A stretch of DNA of 64,000 nucleotides from Caballeronia glebae (GTDB lineage: Bacteria; Pseudomonadota; Gammaproteobacteria; Burkholderiales; Burkholderiaceae), in NCBI RefSeq assembly GCF_001545035.1, contig NZ_FCOJ02000008.1, positions 1 through 64,000 of the forward strand, written 5' to 3'. The notes beneath the pieces were generated by a model, which did no database searches, was not told the DNA's origin, and saw only the letters and a program-made list of their open reading frames with translations. Positions 55,651-64,000 of the stretch are shown here, piece by piece. The translations under genes were made by a program, and so were the position numbers. Numbering within the stretch: position 1 is the first letter of the stretch; every line of letters starts with the position of its first letter.

Positions 55651-56724
55651 ATGATTCCCGTAACCATTCTGACCGGCTTTCTGGGCAGCGGCAAGACCAC
55701 GCTGCTCAAGCGCATCCTGAACGAGAAGCACGGCATGAAGATCGCCGTGATCGAGAACGAGTTCGGCGAAGAGAACATCGACAACGAAATCCTCGTGCAG
55801 GAAACGAACGAGCAGATCATCCAGATGAGCAACGGCTGCATCTGCTGCACGATCCGCGGCGATCTGGCGCGCGCGCTCGAAGACCTCGCGAACCGCAAGA
55901 AGGCGGGCACGCTCGATTTCGACCGCGTCGTGATCGAAACCACCGGCCTCGCGAATCCGGGTCCGGTCGCGCAGACGTTCTTCATGGATAACACCATCGC
56001 CGACGAATTCCTGCTCGACGCGATCATCACGCTCGTCGACGCGAAGCACGCGAATTCGCAGCTCGATCAGCACGAAGTGGTGCAGCGTCAGGTCGGCTTC
56101 GCGGATCGCCTGTTCGTCACGAAGTCCGATCTCGTCTCCGCCGACGACCTCGAAGCGCTGAAGCATCGCCTGCTGCACATGAATCCGCGCGCGGCGATCA
56201 AGGTCGTGAATTTCGGCGACGCCGACATCAAGGAAATCTTCGACCTGCGCGGCTTCAACCTGAATTCGAAGCTTGAGATCGATCCGGACTTCCTCGCCGA
56301 AGACGATCACGCGCACGATCACGATCATGACCACGCGCACGACGACGACCACGATCATTCGACCTGCGGTCACGATCACAGCCACGATCACGAGCACGGA
56401 CATCATCATCACGCGCACCACGACGACAAGATCAAGTCGTTCGTGTACCGCAGCGACAAGCCGTTCGATCCGAACCGCCTCGAAGATTTCCTCGGCGGCA
56501 TTCTGCAGATCTATGGCGAGCGCCTGCTGCGCTACAAGGGCGTGCTTTTTATGAAGGGCGTCGATCGCAAGGTCGTGTTCCAGGGCGTGCATCAGATGAT
56601 GGGCAGCGACCTCGCCGGCAAATGGATGCCGATCGAGAAGAAGAACAGCAAGATGGTGTTCATCGGCATCGAGCTGCCGAAAGATCTGATCACCGACGGC
56701 CTCGACGCCTGCCTCGTGAAGTAA
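55651..56724 (+). CDS. CobW/COG0523 family GTPase (zinc metallochaperone type)
   Basis: The 357-aa protein has Walker A GFLGSGKTTLL, the metal-binding NGCICCTIRGDL (CxCC), ETTGLANPGPVAQTF and VTKSDLVSADDL, then a CobW_C domain. Between them a Asp/His-rich loop (about 214-255) contains more than twenty histidines, fit to hold zinc or cobalt. COG0523 GTPases hand metals to target enzymes. A TTGACA lies 75 bp upstream. Confidence 0.9.
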   Translation: MIPVTILTGFLGSGKTTLLKRILNEKHGMKIAVIENEFGEENIDNEILVQETNEQIIQMSNGCICCTIRGDLARALEDLANRKKAGTLDFDRVVIETTGLANPGPVAQTFFMDNTIADEFLLDAIITLVDAKHANSQLDQHEVVQRQVGFADRLFVTKSDLVSADDLEALKHRLLHMNPRAAIKVVNFGDADIKEIFDLRGFNLNSKLEIDPDFLAEDDHAHDHDHDHAHDDDHDHSTCGHDHSHDHEHGHHHHAHHDDKIKSFVYRSDKPFDPNRLEDFLGGILQIYGERLLRYKGVLFMKGVDRKVVFQGVHQMMGSDLAGKWMPIEKKNSKMVFIGIELPKDLITDGLDACLVK

Positions 56725-56784
56725 TCCGGCATGCATCTCGCTTGGATTGCGCGAATCACGCGGGGCAAAAACAGGCATTGAAGC

Positions 56785-56823
56785 AAAACGCCGCCGCGAA
56801 TGGTTCGCGTGCGGCGTTTTTTA
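56785..56823 (+). terminator. Terminator of the CobW-like gene
   Basis: AAAACGCCGC pairs with GCGGCGTTTT, extended by CGCGAA/TTCGCG inside, followed by TTTTTT on the plus strand. Confidence 0.9.
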
Positions 56824-56961
56824 TGTTCGACTTTCTATCCGGGTATGTAGTCGCGCCCACGCACCGTCATCGCTTTTTGCACGTCCAGGCGTTATATTTT
56901 TGAAATTCCGGCGCGAATCGACAGGGTTTTCCGTGGGTTTCGTCAGAAATTGCGGTTCAGT

Positions 56962-57276
56962 TACAATACAGCCCCACTGGAGAAGGGCAGTTCCGTTGAA
57001 TGCGCGTCGTTCGGGCGTTCGGCCAGCGGATCTTGGGAGAAGGGATGTCCCGTCGGGACGATGCCTCGATTTGCCGGGGGAAGGCAAATCAAGTCAAAGC
57101 ACCGGGGCCGGAAATCCCGGGCCATGCGAATGCGCCCGGTCGTTCGGAGCATCATCCAATATCGGTTTCCAGAGGAGTTCGGCCCCGCATCACGCGTCGC
57201 GTACCGATGCACTGCATGCGGGTAACGCAAGTGCGGGCGTTGCGAAGACATCGCCCTACATTGAAGAAGCAAGCTG
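56962..57276 (+). promoter_or_regulatory. dksA promoter (-10) and long structured leader
   Basis: TACAAT at 56962-56967 is a good -10 box, giving a leader of about 300 nt before dksA. It contains strong short stems: GTCCC/GGGAC (near 57048-57060), GATTTGCC/GGCAAATC (57068-57092) and a GGGCC-rich pair. There is no supported reading frame, though frames are open in places. Post-transcriptional control of dksA is possible. Confidence 0.5.
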
Positions 57277-57693
57277 ATGACAACGAAACTCTTGACCGAA
57301 GCCGAAATCCTGAAGATGAGCGAGAAGGACTACATGAACGCGGAGCAACTCGCCTTCTTCAGAAACCGGCTCGAACAGCTACAAGCGGACATTCTGAAGA
57401 ATGCCGGCCAGACGACCGAGAACCTGCGTGAAACGGTGATCGTGCCGGACCCGGCGGACCGCGCGACCATCGAGGAAGAGCATGCGCTGGAATTGCGCAC
57501 GCGCGACCGCGAACGCAAGCTTCTGAAGAAGGTGCAGCAGTCGCTCGCGCGCATCGACTCCGGCGATTACGGCTGGTGCGAAGAAACCGGCGAACCGATC
57601 GGCATTCCGCGCCTGCTCGCGCGCCCGACGGCCACGCTGTCGCTCGAAGCACAGGAACGCCGCGAACTGCGCCAGAAGCTGTTCGGCGACTGA
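57277..57693 (+). CDS. dksA: DksA RNA polymerase-binding regulator, zinc-poor variant
   Basis: The 138-aa protein has the DksA coiled coil with acidic tip (TVIVPDPADRATIEEEHALE) and a C-terminal globular part. Only one of the four canonical zinc-finger cysteines remains (DYGWCEETGEPIGI), the others being Thr or Leu/Ala-type residues, like zinc-independent DksA2 of Pseudomonas. It should act with ppGpp at promoters. ATG 57277 follows a weak GAAG site; a long leader precedes it and a strong terminator follows. Confidence 0.95.
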   Translation: MTTKLLTEAEILKMSEKDYMNAEQLAFFRNRLEQLQADILKNAGQTTENLRETVIVPDPADRATIEEEHALELRTRDRERKLLKKVQQSLARIDSGDYGWCEETGEPIGIPRLLARPTATLSLEAQERRELRQKLFGD

Positions 57694-57784
57694 AATCGCT
57701 GTCGGCCAGGCGAGCGTCGCGGGACCGCCCGCCACGGGGAAGGCGCCGCCGCAAAAAGTTGTACTGAGGCAGTCGGATCAGCAG

Positions 57785-57816
57785 AAAGGCACCCAGCGAA
57801 AGGGTGCCTTTTTTGC
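57785..57816 (+). terminator. Terminator of dksA
   Basis: AAAGGCACCC pairs with GGGTGCCTTT, followed by a T run on the plus strand. Confidence 0.92.
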
Positions 57817-57857
57817 TTTCCACCGCGTAAAAACGACGAGCGTCGACACCGAACGCC

Positions 57858-57885
57858 TTGATAAATCTGCCGACGCCCTAAAATG
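57858..57885 (+). promoter_or_regulatory. Possible sigma-32 promoter of hslVU
   Basis: CTTGAT (57858-57863) and CCCTAAAAT (57877-57885) are 13 bases apart, near the heat-shock promoter pattern, about 180 bp before hslV. Match is moderate. Confidence 0.45.
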
Positions 57886-58065
57886 AACCCGACGCGCGCC
57901 GCGAAAGCTTGATCGCGGCAGGCGCGAGCGCGGCGCCGTCCGCTCTGAGGCTTATGCCCGGACGGAACCCCGCGCCGTGCACTCCATCGAATTCTCGACT
58001 GCGCGGCGGCTTTAACCCATCGACCAAGCTGCCCCGCGTCCCTCTGGTTTTCACAAGGAACGCAC

Positions 58066-58602
58066 ATGGAACAATTTCACGGCACGACCATCGTCTCCGT
58101 GCGCCGCGACGGCAAGGTCGCGCTGGGCGGCGATGGTCAGGTGACGCTCGGCAACATCGTCATGAAAGGGGGCGCGAAGAAAGTGCGCCGCATCTATGGC
58201 GGCAAGGTGCTGGTCGGCTTCGCCGGCGGCACCGCGGACGCGTTCTCGCTGCTCGACCGCTTCGAAGCAAAGCTCGAAAAGCATCAAGGCAATCTGACGC
58301 GCGCCGCCGTCGAACTGGCGAAGGACTGGCGCACCGATCGCATGCTGCGACGCCTCGAAGCCATGCTGATCACGGCCGACAAGGACAGCACGCTCATTAT
58401 CACCGGCAACGGCGACGTGCTCGATCCGGAACACGGCATCGCCGCGATCGGCTCGGGCGGCGCCTACGCGCAGGCCGCGGCGCAGGCGCTCATGGAGAAC
58501 ACCGATCTCTCGCCGCGCGAAGTCGTCGAAAAGGCGCTGACCATCGCGGGCGACATGTGCATCTACACCAATCACAATCGCGTCATCGAGACGATCGAAT
58601 AA
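58066..58602 (+). CDS. hslV: HslV protease subunit
   Basis: The 178-aa protein is the peptidase of the HslVU heat-shock protease. After the short propeptide MEQFHG comes [20 protein letters not shown], the catalytic N-terminal Thr. [18 protein letters not shown] is also typical. hslU follows 12 bases later. Confidence 0.97.
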   Translation: MEQFHGTTIVSVRRDGKVALGGDGQVTLGNIVMKGGAKKVRRIYGGKVLVGFAGGTADAFSLLDRFEAKLEKHQGNLTRAAVELAKDWRTDRMLRRLEAMLITADKDSTLIITGNGDVLDPEHGIAAIGSGGAYAQAAAQALMENTDLSPREVVEKALTIAGDMCIYTNHNRVIETIE

Positions 58603-58614
58603 AGGACCTTTGCG

Positions 58615-59964
58615 ATGACCACAATGACTCCCTCCGAAATCGTCTCCGAGCTCGACAAGCACATCATCGGCCAGGGGCGCGCGAAGAAGGCGGTTGCCGT
58701 CGCGCTGCGCAACCGCTGGCGCCGTCAGCAGGTCGCCGAGCCGCTGCGTCAGGAAATCACGCCGAAGAACATTCTGATGATCGGGCCGACGGGCGTCGGC
58801 AAGACCGAAATCGCGCGGCGGCTGGCCAAGCTCGCCGATGCGCCGTTCATCAAGATCGAGGCGACCAAGTTCACCGAAGTCGGCTACGTGGGCCGCGACG
58901 TGGACAGCATCGTGCGGGATCTGATCGAGATTTCCGTGAAGCAGACGCGTGAATCCGAGATGAAGAAAGTGCGCACGAAGGCGGAAGATCGCGCGGAGGA
59001 CCGTATCCTCGACATTCTTCTTCCGACCGCGCGGCCGGTCGGATTCAGCGCGTCGAACGCGCTCGAATCGAGCGGCGAAAGCGGCGACAACGCCACGCGT
59101 CAGACCTTCCGCAAGCGTCTGCGCGAAGGCGCGCTCGACGACAAGGACATCGAGCTCGATGTGGAAATGCCGCAAGTCGGCATGGACATCATGGGTCCGC
59201 CGGGCATGGAAGACATGACCGAGCAGATTCGCTCGATGTTCGCGAATATCGGCGGCGGCAAAAAGGCGCGCCGCAAGGTCAAGGTCAAGGAAGCGCTCAA
59301 GCTGCTCACCGACGAAGAAGCCGGCAAGATGCTCAACGACGAAGAGGTCAAGAGCCGCGCGGTGCAGAACGTCGAGCAGAATGGCATCGTATTTCTCGAT
59401 GAGATCGACAAGATCGCGTCGCGCAGCGAGACGGGCGGCGCCGAGGTGTCGCGCGCGGGCGTGCAGCGCGATCTGCTGCCGCTCGTCGAAGGCACGACCA
59501 TCAACACGAAGTACGGGATGATCAAGACCGATCACATCCTGTTCATCGCGAGCGGCGCGTTCCATCTCGCCAAGCCGAGCGATCTGATTCCCGAGCTGCA
59601 AGGGCGTTTTCCGATCCGCGTCGAGCTGGATTCGCTGTCCGTCGGGGATTTCGAATCGATCCTGAATTCGACCGATGCGAGTCTCGTCAAGCAGTACAAG
59701 GCGCTGCTCGCGACGGAAGGCGTCGAACTCGACTTCGCCGACGACGGCATCCGGCGTCTCGCGGAAATCGCGTTTTCGGTGAACGAGAAGACCGAGAACA
59801 TCGGCGCGCGGCGGCTTTATACGGTGATCGAGAAGCTGCTGGAGGAAGTGTCGTTCGCGGCGGGTAATCACGCGGCTCAACCGGTGCGGATCGACGCGGC
59901 GTATGTGGAACGTGCGCTCGGCGATGTGGCGCAAGACGAGGATCTGTCGCGCTACGTGCTGTAA
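58615..59964 (+). CDS. hslU: HslU ATPase subunit
   Basis: The 449-aa AAA+ unfoldase has Walker [17 protein letters not shown], an inserted I-domain (about 105-245), Walker [14 protein letters not shown] and the C-terminal sensor [17 protein letters not shown], ending in RYVL that docks into HslV. ATG 58615 is used. A strong terminator follows. Confidence 0.98.
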   Translation: MTTMTPSEIVSELDKHIIGQGRAKKAVAVALRNRWRRQQVAEPLRQEITPKNILMIGPTGVGKTEIARRLAKLADAPFIKIEATKFTEVGYVGRDVDSIVRDLIEISVKQTRESEMKKVRTKAEDRAEDRILDILLPTARPVGFSASNALESSGESGDNATRQTFRKRLREGALDDKDIELDVEMPQVGMDIMGPPGMEDMTEQIRSMFANIGGGKKARRKVKVKEALKLLTDEEAGKMLNDEEVKSRAVQNVEQNGIVFLDEIDKIASRSETGGAEVSRAGVQRDLLPLVEGTTINTKYGMIKTDHILFIASGAFHLAKPSDLIPELQGRFPIRVELDSLSVGDFESILNSTDASLVKQYKALLATEGVELDFADDGIRRLAEIAFSVNEKTENIGARRLYTVIEKLLEEVSFAAGNHAAQPVRIDAAYVERALGDVAQDEDLSRYVL

Positions 59965-59986
59965 CGGCGGCGGAATCGTCCACGAG

Positions 59987-60014
59987 AAACCGGGCTGCGA
60001 GGCCCGGTTTTTTT
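59987..60014 (+). terminator. Terminator of hslVU
   Basis: AAACCGGGC pairs with GCCCGGTTT, followed by TTTT on the plus strand. Confidence 0.9.
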
Positions 60015-60039
60015 CGTCTGCCGCGTTTGGCGCGGACGA

Positions 60040-60101
60040 AAAAAAGCCCGCCTAGGTTGGCGGGCTGAATCCATATCAGGAGGAGACATGGAGGAGACAA
60101 T
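60040..60101 (-). ncRNA. Candidate small RNA with twin anti-Shine-Dalgarno motifs
   Basis: On the minus strand a -10 TATGAT (60106-60111) stands 17 bases after TTGCGT (60129-60134). The RNA expected to begin near 60101 carries TGTCTCCTCC twice within about 25 nt; the second copy sits in a small loop closed by TCCAT/ATGGA. It ends in a strong terminator AGCCCGCC/GGCGGGCT (60045-60066) with seven T. CUCCUCC can pair with Shine-Dalgarno sequences, like anti-SD small RNAs known in proteobacteria. No coding gene explains this promoter and terminator. Confidence 0.6.
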
Positions 60102-60287
60102 TCCAATCATACACAGGCACTTGATGCGACGCAATAGAAATTTCGGTAAAAACCCCTATGGCGTCTCTCTGTGGTATCTGTGCGTCACTTTTCAGATTTG
60201 TCCTGCCGATGACAGAGCAAGAAACGGCGCGTAACCTCAGTGGGCCGGCTCTACAGTGGTCACGTACCCGAGAGCCATGAGGTCGTC

Positions 60288-61370
60288 ATGAAAACCGTCA
60301 CCGAATCCGTTTTTTCATCTGATGAAAGCCGCTGGCAGGCAGTCGTCGATCGCGACGAGCACGCCGACGGCGCATTCTTCTTCGCCGTGCGCACGACCGG
60401 CGTGTTCTGCCGGCCGTCGTGCGCGTCACGTGCGCCGCGTCGCGAGAACGTCGAATTCTTCCCGACGACTGACGCCGCCGTCGCCGCCGGATATCGCGCA
60501 TGCAAGCGCTGTCAGCCGACGAGCCTGCCGCGCGAACTGGCGATCGTCGAGCGCGCGTGCAAGGTGCTCGACGCCGATCCGCAGCAACGCATGACGCTCG
60601 CGCAATTGAGCGAGGCCGTTCACGTGAGCCCGTTCCATCTGCAACGCCTGTTTTCGCGCATCGTCGGCATATCGCCGCGTCAGTATCAGGCGGCGCAGCG
60701 TGCGGGCGTGCTGCGCGACGCGTTGCAGAGCGGCCGCGACGTCACGCGCGCGACGCACGACGCCGGTTTCGGCTCGCCATCGCGCATGTACGAGGCCGTG
60801 CCCGCGGAACTCGGCATGACGCCGTCCGCGTACAAGCGTCAGGGCGCGGGGCTGACCGTGCGTTACGCGACCGCCGCGACGCCGCTCGGCACGGTGCTCG
60901 TCGCCGCGACGGACAAAGGCGTCTGCAAGATTGCCTTCGGCGACGATGCGCCTACGCTCGTCGAACAGCTCGCGGCCGATTTCGCGCAGGCCGCGCGCAT
61001 CGAGGATGCCGCGAAGATGGAGCCGTTCGTCGCGCAGATTCGCGCGTATCTGCAAGGCACGCGCGAGCGTTTCGACTTGCCGCTCGACATCGGCGCGACC
61101 GCATTTCAGCGGCGCGTGTGGGACGCATTGCGGCGTATCCCATACGGTCAGACGCGCAGTTACACGGAGATCGCCGAATCGCTCGGCTCGCCGCGCGCGG
61201 TGCGGGCGGTGGCGAATGCGTGCGCGTCGAATCCGGTGGCGCTCGCGATTCCGTGCCATCGCGTGATCGGCAAGGATGGCGCGATCGCGGGCTATCGCTG
61301 GGGCACGCCGCGTAAGGAGACGCTGCTCGAAACCGAGCGCGCGCGCAACGAAACCAACAAGGTTGCATGA
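60288..61370 (+). CDS. ada: Bifunctional Ada protein (DNA methylphosphotriester repair, O6-methylguanine methyltransferase)
   Basis: The 360-aa protein joins the Ada zinc domain (TTGVFCRPSCASRAPRRENV, ACKRC), an AraC-type HTH (VHVSPFHLQRLFSRIVGISP) and the C-terminal methyltransferase with the active-site PCHRVIGKDG. It repairs alkylated DNA and activates the adaptive response. ATG 60288 follows GAGG. An upstream GTG 60240 is less likely. Confidence 0.93.
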   Translation: MKTVTESVFSSDESRWQAVVDRDEHADGAFFFAVRTTGVFCRPSCASRAPRRENVEFFPTTDAAVAAGYRACKRCQPTSLPRELAIVERACKVLDADPQQRMTLAQLSEAVHVSPFHLQRLFSRIVGISPRQYQAAQRAGVLRDALQSGRDVTRATHDAGFGSPSRMYEAVPAELGMTPSAYKRQGAGLTVRYATAATPLGTVLVAATDKGVCKIAFGDDAPTLVEQLAADFAQAARIEDAAKMEPFVAQIRAYLQGTRERFDLPLDIGATAFQRRVWDALRRIPYGQTRSYTEIAESLGSPRAVRAVANACASNPVALAIPCHRVIGKDGAIAGYRWGTPRKETLLETERARNETNKVA

Positions 61371-61588
61371 AGCACGGGCGCTCGCCGTCGACATGACGCG
61401 CGAGCGCTTCGATCTCCCCGCGAGCCGCTCGAACCGGCTCCGAAGCGCGCCGCCGCGCATCCCGCGAAAAGCCCGCAACCCCTTGTCCGGTCTGGCCTCA
61501 AGCACGGCTTACACTGAGATGTTAAAGTGCCCGCTACTCCAAAAATACGACCGCGCGCAAGCACTCGCGCTCCTCGCAGAAAGCTTCA

Positions 61589-63208
61589 ATGCCAAACAAG
61601 AATTCCGCTCACCCCAAGGCCAGCGCTTTCGAGCGCAGGCTTGCCGCGCTCGCGTCCGGCCCGCATGCCGACGCGTTGCGCCAAGGCTTGCGGGGCATCG
61701 AAAAAGAAAGCCTGCGCGTGACGCCGCAAGGCAAGCTGGCGATGACGCCGCATCCGCGCGCGTTCGGCTCCGCGCTGACCAATCCGCTCATCACGACCGA
61801 TTACTCCGAGGCGCTCGTCGAGCTCATCACGCCGGCCGAATCCGACGTGGCGGTCACGCTGGACCGGCTCGACGCGTTGCATCGCTTCGCCTACGCGCAT
61901 ATGGGCGACGAGTTGCTGTGGAACAACTCGATGCCCAATTCGCTGCCGCCCGAGGACGAGATTCCGTTCGGCTATTACGGCACGTCGAATATCGGTACGT
62001 TGAAGACCGTGTACCGGCGCGGGCTCGCGCTGCGTTATGGCCGCACGATGCAATGCATCGCGGGCATTCACTACAACTATTCGCTCGATGAAAACGTATG
62101 GCGCGCGTGGCAGGCGCTCGACGCAACGAGCACGCTATCCGCGAAAGATTTCCAGTCCGAACGCTACTTCGCGCTCGTTCGCAATTTTCGTCGCACGAAC
62201 TGGCTGCTGATGTATCTGTTCGGCGCGTCGCCGGCGTTGAACGGGCGCTTTGTCGTCGGCAAGACGCATCATCTGGAAACGCTCGACGCCGACACGTTTT
62301 ATCTGCCGCACGCGACCAGCCTGCGCATGAGCGATCTCGGCTATACGAACAATCCCGCGCAGGCCGCGTTGCTGCCGAGCTACGACAATCTCGACGCCTA
62401 TCTCGACGTGCTCGCCAAGGCCGTGAGCGAGCCGTATGCGCCCTATGAAGCCATCGGCACGCAACGCGACGGCGAATGGGTTCAGATCAACACGAACGTG
62501 CTGCAGATCGAAAACGAGTTCTACTCGACCATCCGCCCGAAACGCGTCGCGCATTCGGGCGAGCGTCCGTTGCATGCGCTGGCGGAGCGCGGCGTGCAGT
62601 ACATCGAAGTGCGCTGCCTCGACATCGATCCGTTCGCGCCGACGGGCATCTCGCTCGAAACCGCGCGCTTTCTCGACGCGTATCTGCTCTATTGCGCGCT
62701 GGAAGACAGCCCGCTGCTGCCGCCCGACGCGAGCATCGAGGCGAACGGCAATTTCAGCACGGTGGCGAAGGAAGGGCGCAAGCCGGGTCTCACGCTGCAA
62801 CGCGACGGCGCAAGCGTGCCGATGCAGCAATGGGCCGAAGCGCTCTTCGATGCAATCGAACCCGTCGCGAAGACGCTCGATGCGCTCAACGGCAACGAGG
62901 ATCACACACGCGCGCTCGTGGCGCTGCGTCCGCGACTCGCCGATGCGTCGCTCACGCCGTCCGCGCGCGTGCTGCAGACGATGCGCGACAAGCGGCTAAG
63001 CTTCGACGAATTCGCGCTCGAACTCAGCGCGCGTCACGCGGAAGGCTTCCGCGCGCGTCCGCTTTCCGTCGCTGAAGAGCGCGCGATGGACGAACTCGCG
63101 GCAAAATCGCTGGTGGAACAGGCCGTCGTCGAAAGCAGCGACACCGAAACGTTCGACGCGTTCGTTGCGGCGTATCAGGACTACAAGCTGAATCCCGCGA
63201 ACGCGTAG
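61589..63208 (+). CDS. gshA: Glutamate-cysteine ligase GshA
   Basis: The 539-aa enzyme makes gamma-glutamylcysteine, the first step of glutathione synthesis. It shows the gammaproteobacterial-type features LRGIEKESLRVTPQGKLAMT, TTDYSEALVELITP, MPNSLPPEDEIPFGYYG, IAGIHYNYSLDENVW and VQINTNVLQIENEFYSTIRP. Full length. The upstream 218 bp holds no gene. Confidence 0.95.
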   Translation: MPNKNSAHPKASAFERRLAALASGPHADALRQGLRGIEKESLRVTPQGKLAMTPHPRAFGSALTNPLITTDYSEALVELITPAESDVAVTLDRLDALHRFAYAHMGDELLWNNSMPNSLPPEDEIPFGYYGTSNIGTLKTVYRRGLALRYGRTMQCIAGIHYNYSLDENVWRAWQALDATSTLSAKDFQSERYFALVRNFRRTNWLLMYLFGASPALNGRFVVGKTHHLETLDADTFYLPHATSLRMSDLGYTNNPAQAALLPSYDNLDAYLDVLAKAVSEPYAPYEAIGTQRDGEWVQINTNVLQIENEFYSTIRPKRVAHSGERPLHALAERGVQYIEVRCLDIDPFAPTGISLETARFLDAYLLYCALEDSPLLPPDASIEANGNFSTVAKEGRKPGLTLQRDGASVPMQQWAEALFDAIEPVAKTLDALNGNEDHTRALVALRPRLADASLTPSARVLQTMRDKRLSFDEFALELSARHAEGFRARPLSVAEERAMDELAAKSLVEQAVVESSDTETFDAFVAAYQDYKLNPANA

Positions 63209-63361
63209 TGCTCGTTCCATCGCGTTGAGCAGTTTTTTCCGCATGGGCGCCCCTTCCCTTCGGCAATGTTTGCCGGCTTATGCAACAGAGGGAAACGCGT
63301 CATCACGTCATCCGATTTGACGGGTCAAAATATGGCCGACTTTTCGACGATCGGGGGAGCA

Positions 63362-63907
63362 ATGAAAAAGAAGTTCTTCGCCGCCGCCGCGCTGGGGGCT
63401 GTGTCGCTCGCGCTGCTGAGCGGCTGCGCGCAGGACCAGGTCAGCAGCACGACGATGGAGCAGGCCACGCAACCGCTCACGTGCATGAGCCGCACCGAAT
63501 GCGACGCTTGGTGGGCGCGCGCCCAGGTCTGGGTGACGAACCATTCCGAGTACAAGTTGCAGACCGTCACCGATTCGATCATCCAGACGGCGGGCCCGTC
63601 GAGCGGCAAGCGCGCGCTCGCGTATCAGATCACCAAGACGCCGACCAACGAAGGCACCGCGACGATCGGTTTCGCCGCGCACTGCGACAACCCGCTCGGC
63701 TGCCAGCCCAATCCCTGGCAGGCGGGCGCCGACTTCAAGCAGTTCATCAAGAACGGCCCGGGACTGCGCAGGACCGAGACGCCGCAAGCCACGCAGCAGG
63801 CCGCGCCTGCGCCGGGCGGCGTGCAGGTCAGCCCGCTGGATCAACCGGTCCCGCTCAATCTGGAAAACCAGCCGGGCCAGTCGCTCACGCCGGTCACGCC
63901 TCAATAG
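63362..63907 (+). CDS. Putative outer-membrane lipoprotein
   Basis: The 181-aa precursor has a lipobox (SLALLSGC, Cys about 22) and two likely disulfide pairs (LTCMSRTECDAWW, AHCDNPLGCQPNP). A Pro/Gln-rich tail follows. Function is unknown. ATG 63362 has GGGGGAG upstream and gives a clean signal; the frame is open further upstream but not plausible. Confidence 0.8.
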   Translation: MKKKFFAAAALGAVSLALLSGCAQDQVSSTTMEQATQPLTCMSRTECDAWWARAQVWVTNHSEYKLQTVTDSIIQTAGPSSGKRALAYQITKTPTNEGTATIGFAAHCDNPLGCQPNPWQAGADFKQFIKNGPGLRRTETPQATQQAAPAPGGVQVSPLDQPVPLNLENQPGQSLTPVTPQ

Positions 63908-63908
63908 T

Positions 63909-64000
63909 TCAGTGTCCCATCGAGGCTGACGCGCCCTTTCTCGGCCGCGTCAGCCAGACCATCGCGGCCAGCACGAGAAACGCATAGAACGAAATGCGGA
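63909..64000 (-). CDS. C-terminus of a probable membrane protein, cut by the window edge
   Basis: The minus strand reads in frame to a TGA at 63909-63911 as ISFYAFLVLAAMVWLTRP and then RKGASASMGH, one membrane helix with a short basic cytoplasmic tail. The rest lies beyond the window. It is convergent with the lipoprotein gene, one base apart. Confidence 0.5.
   Translation of the reverse strand, partial: RISFYAFLVLAAMVWLTRPRKGASASMGH

Noticed and set aside
60088..60234. A 48-codon plus-strand frame behind a perfect AGGAGG site
   Set aside because: The site is the mirror of the twin CTCCTCC motifs of the minus-strand RNA candidate. The product has no motif and the minus-strand promoter and terminator explain the sequence better; kept as the alternative.

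Overview
The window looks like a piece of the main chromosome of a Burkholderiaceae beta-proteobacterium (Burkholderia, Paraburkholderia or Caballeronia type). Support comes from the GC-rich chromosomal half, the codon use, and conserved gene orders: dolP-diaA-yraN next to rsmI, lpxL-dapF-DUF484-xerC-rlmI, hslV-hslU, metK facing an LpxL-type acyltransferase, a betaproteobacterial H-NS-like protein and a gammaproteobacterial-type gshA. Genus and species cannot be decided from the sequence alone.

Positions 1 to about 13457 are a more AT-rich integrative element inserted at the 3' end of a tRNA-Ala(CGC) gene (13458-13533, minus strand). Next to the tRNA lie a P4-type tyrosine integrase and, in front of it in the same operon, a free-standing integrase arm-binding domain protein. 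A satellite- or plasmid-like module follows leftward: an unknown 330-aa protein, an AlpA-type regulator, a membrane/coiled-coil protein, a RepA-like RecA-fold ATPase with a collagen-like repeat, an AT-rich gap with inverted GACTATC repeats, and a Gp2/YagK-YfjJ-like probable replication protein. The left part holds two large convergent genes that look like anti-phage cargo: a GHKL-ATPase fused to a Shedu-like (DUF4263) nuclease domain, and a reverse transcriptase fused to a nitrilase domain (class 1 DRT type) whose N-terminal RT1 region is missing. The left end of the element lies outside the window.

Positions 13534-64000 are core chromosome. In order they hold: an envelope/replication-control cluster (cytochrome c, BON lipoprotein, SIS protein, YraN, RsmI, RlpA); a metallo-hydrolase, a 3'-5' exonuclease and an Lrp regulator; about 1.2 kb without recognisable genes; an H-NS-like gene; transporters and a LivK-type binding protein; a convergent pair of PepSY membrane genes, each behind a Fur-box-like site; a complete form-II CO-dehydrogenase-like operon (coxS-L-M-MoxR-E-G-xdhC); an amino-acid permease; a two-component pair; ferredoxin-NADP reductase, an aldo-keto reductase, an MscS channel and an old-yellow-enzyme reductase; metK with a remarkable leader; then lpxL-like, dapF, DUF484, xerC, rlmI, a CobW GTPase, dksA, hslVU, ada and gshA.

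Three items seem most worth following: (1) the RT-nitrilase and GHKL-Shedu genes on the island; (2) the metK leader (50555-50715), where a perfect 14-bp stem abuts the GTG start and buries the Shine-Dalgarno sequence, while an upstream hairpin carries the same pairing elements, as expected of a switch; (3) a candidate small RNA of about 62 nt (minus strand, 60101 to 60040) with its own promoter, two CUCCUCC anti-Shine-Dalgarno motifs and a strong terminator. All function calls come from reading motifs by eye; no database search was run.
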